A DNA stretch of 64,000 nt, from contig NZ_WKJL01000016.1 in NCBI RefSeq assembly GCF_009674565.1, positions 1 to 64,000 of the forward strand, written 5' to 3'. The DNA is from Duganella aquatilis (lineage in GTDB: Bacteria > Pseudomonadota > Gammaproteobacteria > Burkholderiales > Burkholderiaceae_D). The notes beneath the pieces were generated by a model, which saw nothing but the letters and a program-made list of their open reading frames with translations, was not told where the DNA came from and did not search any database. This document shows positions 62,628 to 64,000 of this stretch, piece by piece (the stretch's first letter is position 1; each line of letters starts with the position of its first letter). A program made the translations under genes and the position numbers.

Positions 62628-64000
62628 TTGTCTTCTTCGTTCCGCCACACCGCAGCCCTGCTGCTGATGCTGTCGCTCGGGGCCAACGCGGCCCCGTTCG
62701 GCAAGACGACCGAGCGCAGCAAGCAGAAAGCGGTGGCCGAGGCCGAACGCGCCGGCTTGCAGCAAAAGCTGTCCACGCTCAAGAAGGACATCAGCAAGAC
62801 CGAAAGCGCCAAGGACGACGCCGCCGACACGCTGGCCGAGTCCGAGGCGGCGATTTCGGACGCCAACCGCGCGCTGCGCGACCTGCAGCAGGAGCAGGGC
62901 GACACCAACGTCAAGCTGCAGCAGCTGTCGTCCGAGCACGAGCGGCTGGCGGCCACCGTGGCCCAGCAGAAGCAGCAGCTGGCCAAGCTGCTGCGCGAGC
63001 AGTACGTGGCGGGCAATGAAGACCGCATCAAGCTCTTGTTGTCCGGCGACAATCCCAACCGCATCAACCGCGACCTGCAAATGCTGTCCTATGTGTCGCA
63101 GGCGCAGGCGCGGCTGCTGGAAGCGTTGCGCACCAACCTGAAGGCCGTCGAGGTCAACCAGGAAGAGGCACAGAACGCCAAGGACGAGCTGGAAGAAATC
63201 GCCCAGGAACAATTGCAGCAAAAAGCCAGGCTGGAGCAGGAAAAAGGCCGCCGCGCGGCCCTGCTGTCCACCTTGTCGAAAAAACTGGTGTCGCAGCGCA
63301 AGGAAGCCGGCAACCTGGAACGCGACGAGCAGCGCATGACCAGCCTGGTGGACAAGCTGAGCAAGCTGATCGCCGAGCAGGCCGCCGCTGCCGCCGCCGA
63401 GAAGAAACGCCAGGAGCAGGTGGCGGCCGCCAAAGCCGCCGCCAAGGCCAAGGCGGACGCCGACGCCCGCGCGCTGGCCAAGGCCAGGGCTGCCGAGGCC
63501 GAACGCCAGCGCCTCGCCAAGGCCAACACCACCAAGTCCGGCGCCATCAAGCCGGCCGCGCCGAATCCGGCGGACGCCATCGACGCCGACGAGCCGCCGA
63601 AAGTGGCGGCCGTCAAGCCGGCCCCGGCGCCGGAACCGGTGAACGACACGCCGGCCAAGCCGGCCGACATCGCGCTGGCGCCGGTCGCGCCGGCCGGCGC
63701 CTTTGCCAGCCTCAAGGGGCAACTGAAAGCGCCGGTGGCCGGCAAGATCACCTCCAAGTTCGGTTCGCGCCGCGGCGACGGTCCGACCTGGAAAGGCGTG
63801 TTCATCCGCGCCAGCGAAGGCGCCGAGGTGCATGCGGTGGCCACCGGCCGGGTGGTGATCGCCGAATGGATGCGCGGCTTCGGCAACCTGATCATCATCG
63901 ACCACGGCGGCCAGTACCTGAGCCTGTACGCCAATAACGAAGCGCTGCTGAAACGCCCGGGCGACGTGGTCAAGCCCGGCGAGGTGATTGCCAGTGTCGG
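62628..64000 (+). CDS. EnvC-like murein hydrolase activator (partial, runs off the end)
   Basis: The frame opens at TTG 62628, 1 nt past the gpmA stop, with AAGG about 9 nt upstream, and is still open at the window end (457 codons). Residues 1-22 are a signal peptide, then a long coiled coil (to about residue 300) rich in Q, E and K, an Ala/Pro linker, and a C-terminal LytM/M23-type domain. That domain lacks the usual metal-binding HxGxD and YAH elements (it has WKGVF and LYAN), as in EnvC, so it probably activates amidases rather than cutting murein. The TTG start is easily missed. Confidence 0.8.
   Translation, partial: MSSSFRHTAALLLMLSLGANAAPFGKTTERSKQKAVAEAERAGLQQKLSTLKKDISKTESAKDDAADTLAESEAAISDANRALRDLQQEQGDTNVKLQQLSSEHERLAATVAQQKQQLAKLLREQYVAGNEDRIKLLLSGDNPNRINRDLQMLSYVSQAQARLLEALRTNLKAVEVNQEEAQNAKDELEEIAQEQLQQKARLEQEKGRRAALLSTLSKKLVSQRKEAGNLERDEQRMTSLVDKLSKLIAEQAAAAAAEKKRQEQVAAAKAAAKAKADADARALAKARAAEAERQRLAKANTTKSGAIKPAAPNPADAIDADEPPKVAAVKPAPAPEPVNDTPAKPADIALAPVAPAGAFASLKGQLKAPVAGKITSKFGSRRGDGPTWKGVFIRASEGAEVHAVATGRVVIAEWMRGFGNLIIIDHGGQYLSLYANNEALLKRPGDVVKPGEVIASV

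Overview
The window is high-GC, densely coded bacterial chromosome. Gene content points to an Oxalobacteraceae-type betaproteobacterium (Massilia, Duganella or Janthinobacterium relatives): a fused indolepyruvate ferredoxin oxidoreductase, a fused acyl-CoA mutase (IcmF), a Tad pilus locus, several TonB receptors with Tat-exported hydrolases, and the petABC-sspA-sspB and gpsA-secB-grxC-gpmA neighbourhoods. The genus is inferred from protein character only; no rRNA lies in the window.

Layout. 1-9,114: alpha-glucoside cluster with a TonB receptor, LacI regulator, GH65 phosphorylase, beta-phosphoglucomutase, MFS permease and a second LacI. The phosphorylase and mutase turn an imported disaccharide into glucose plus glucose 6-phosphate without ATP at the cleavage step. 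Tandem dyads 21 bp apart in the divergent promoter are the likely LacI operators. 9,111-11,064: PIN toxin-antitoxin pair, a ridA/soxR pair that has lost both 5' ends, and a small lipoprotein. 11,066-19,026: icmF with a LiuR-like site, the indolepyruvate oxidoreductase and a LysR. 19,114-21,386: convergent HD-GYP and GGDEF genes (c-di-GMP turnover). 21,653-31,520: a Tad (Flp) pilus operon with an extra AAA+ ATPase and two lipoproteins. 31,611-43,000: GIN-domain protein, LysR, two Tat-exported alpha/beta hydrolases with identical mature sequences flanking a TonB receptor, a DUF6516-type toxin-antitoxin pair, and a dienelactone hydrolase beside a third TonB receptor. 43,172-44,670: Fic protein and an unknown gene.

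44,721-51,963: a roughly 7.1-kb integrative element in tRNA-Thr(UGU), bounded by a 98-nt imperfect direct repeat that includes the tRNA 3' half and its terminator hairpin. It has a tyrosine integrase, paired GGTTACA repeats inside each end, several unknown genes, unusually structured non-coding DNA, and an AT-richer operon of an XRE regulator, a nucleotidyltransferase-fold protein and a DUF262 protein. That operon is the best candidate here for an uncharacterised defence-like module.

51,916-64,000: core genome: tRNA-Thr, sspB, sspA, the cytochrome bc1 operon, mscL, an HtrA-type protease, a DUF2461 protein, gpsA, an SH3 protein, secB, grxC, a rhodanese, gpmA and the start of an EnvC-like gene that runs off the end. 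A dispersed palindrome (CCGGGGTCAGTTCTGCCA family) occurs twice, each time at the 3' end of a minus-strand gene.
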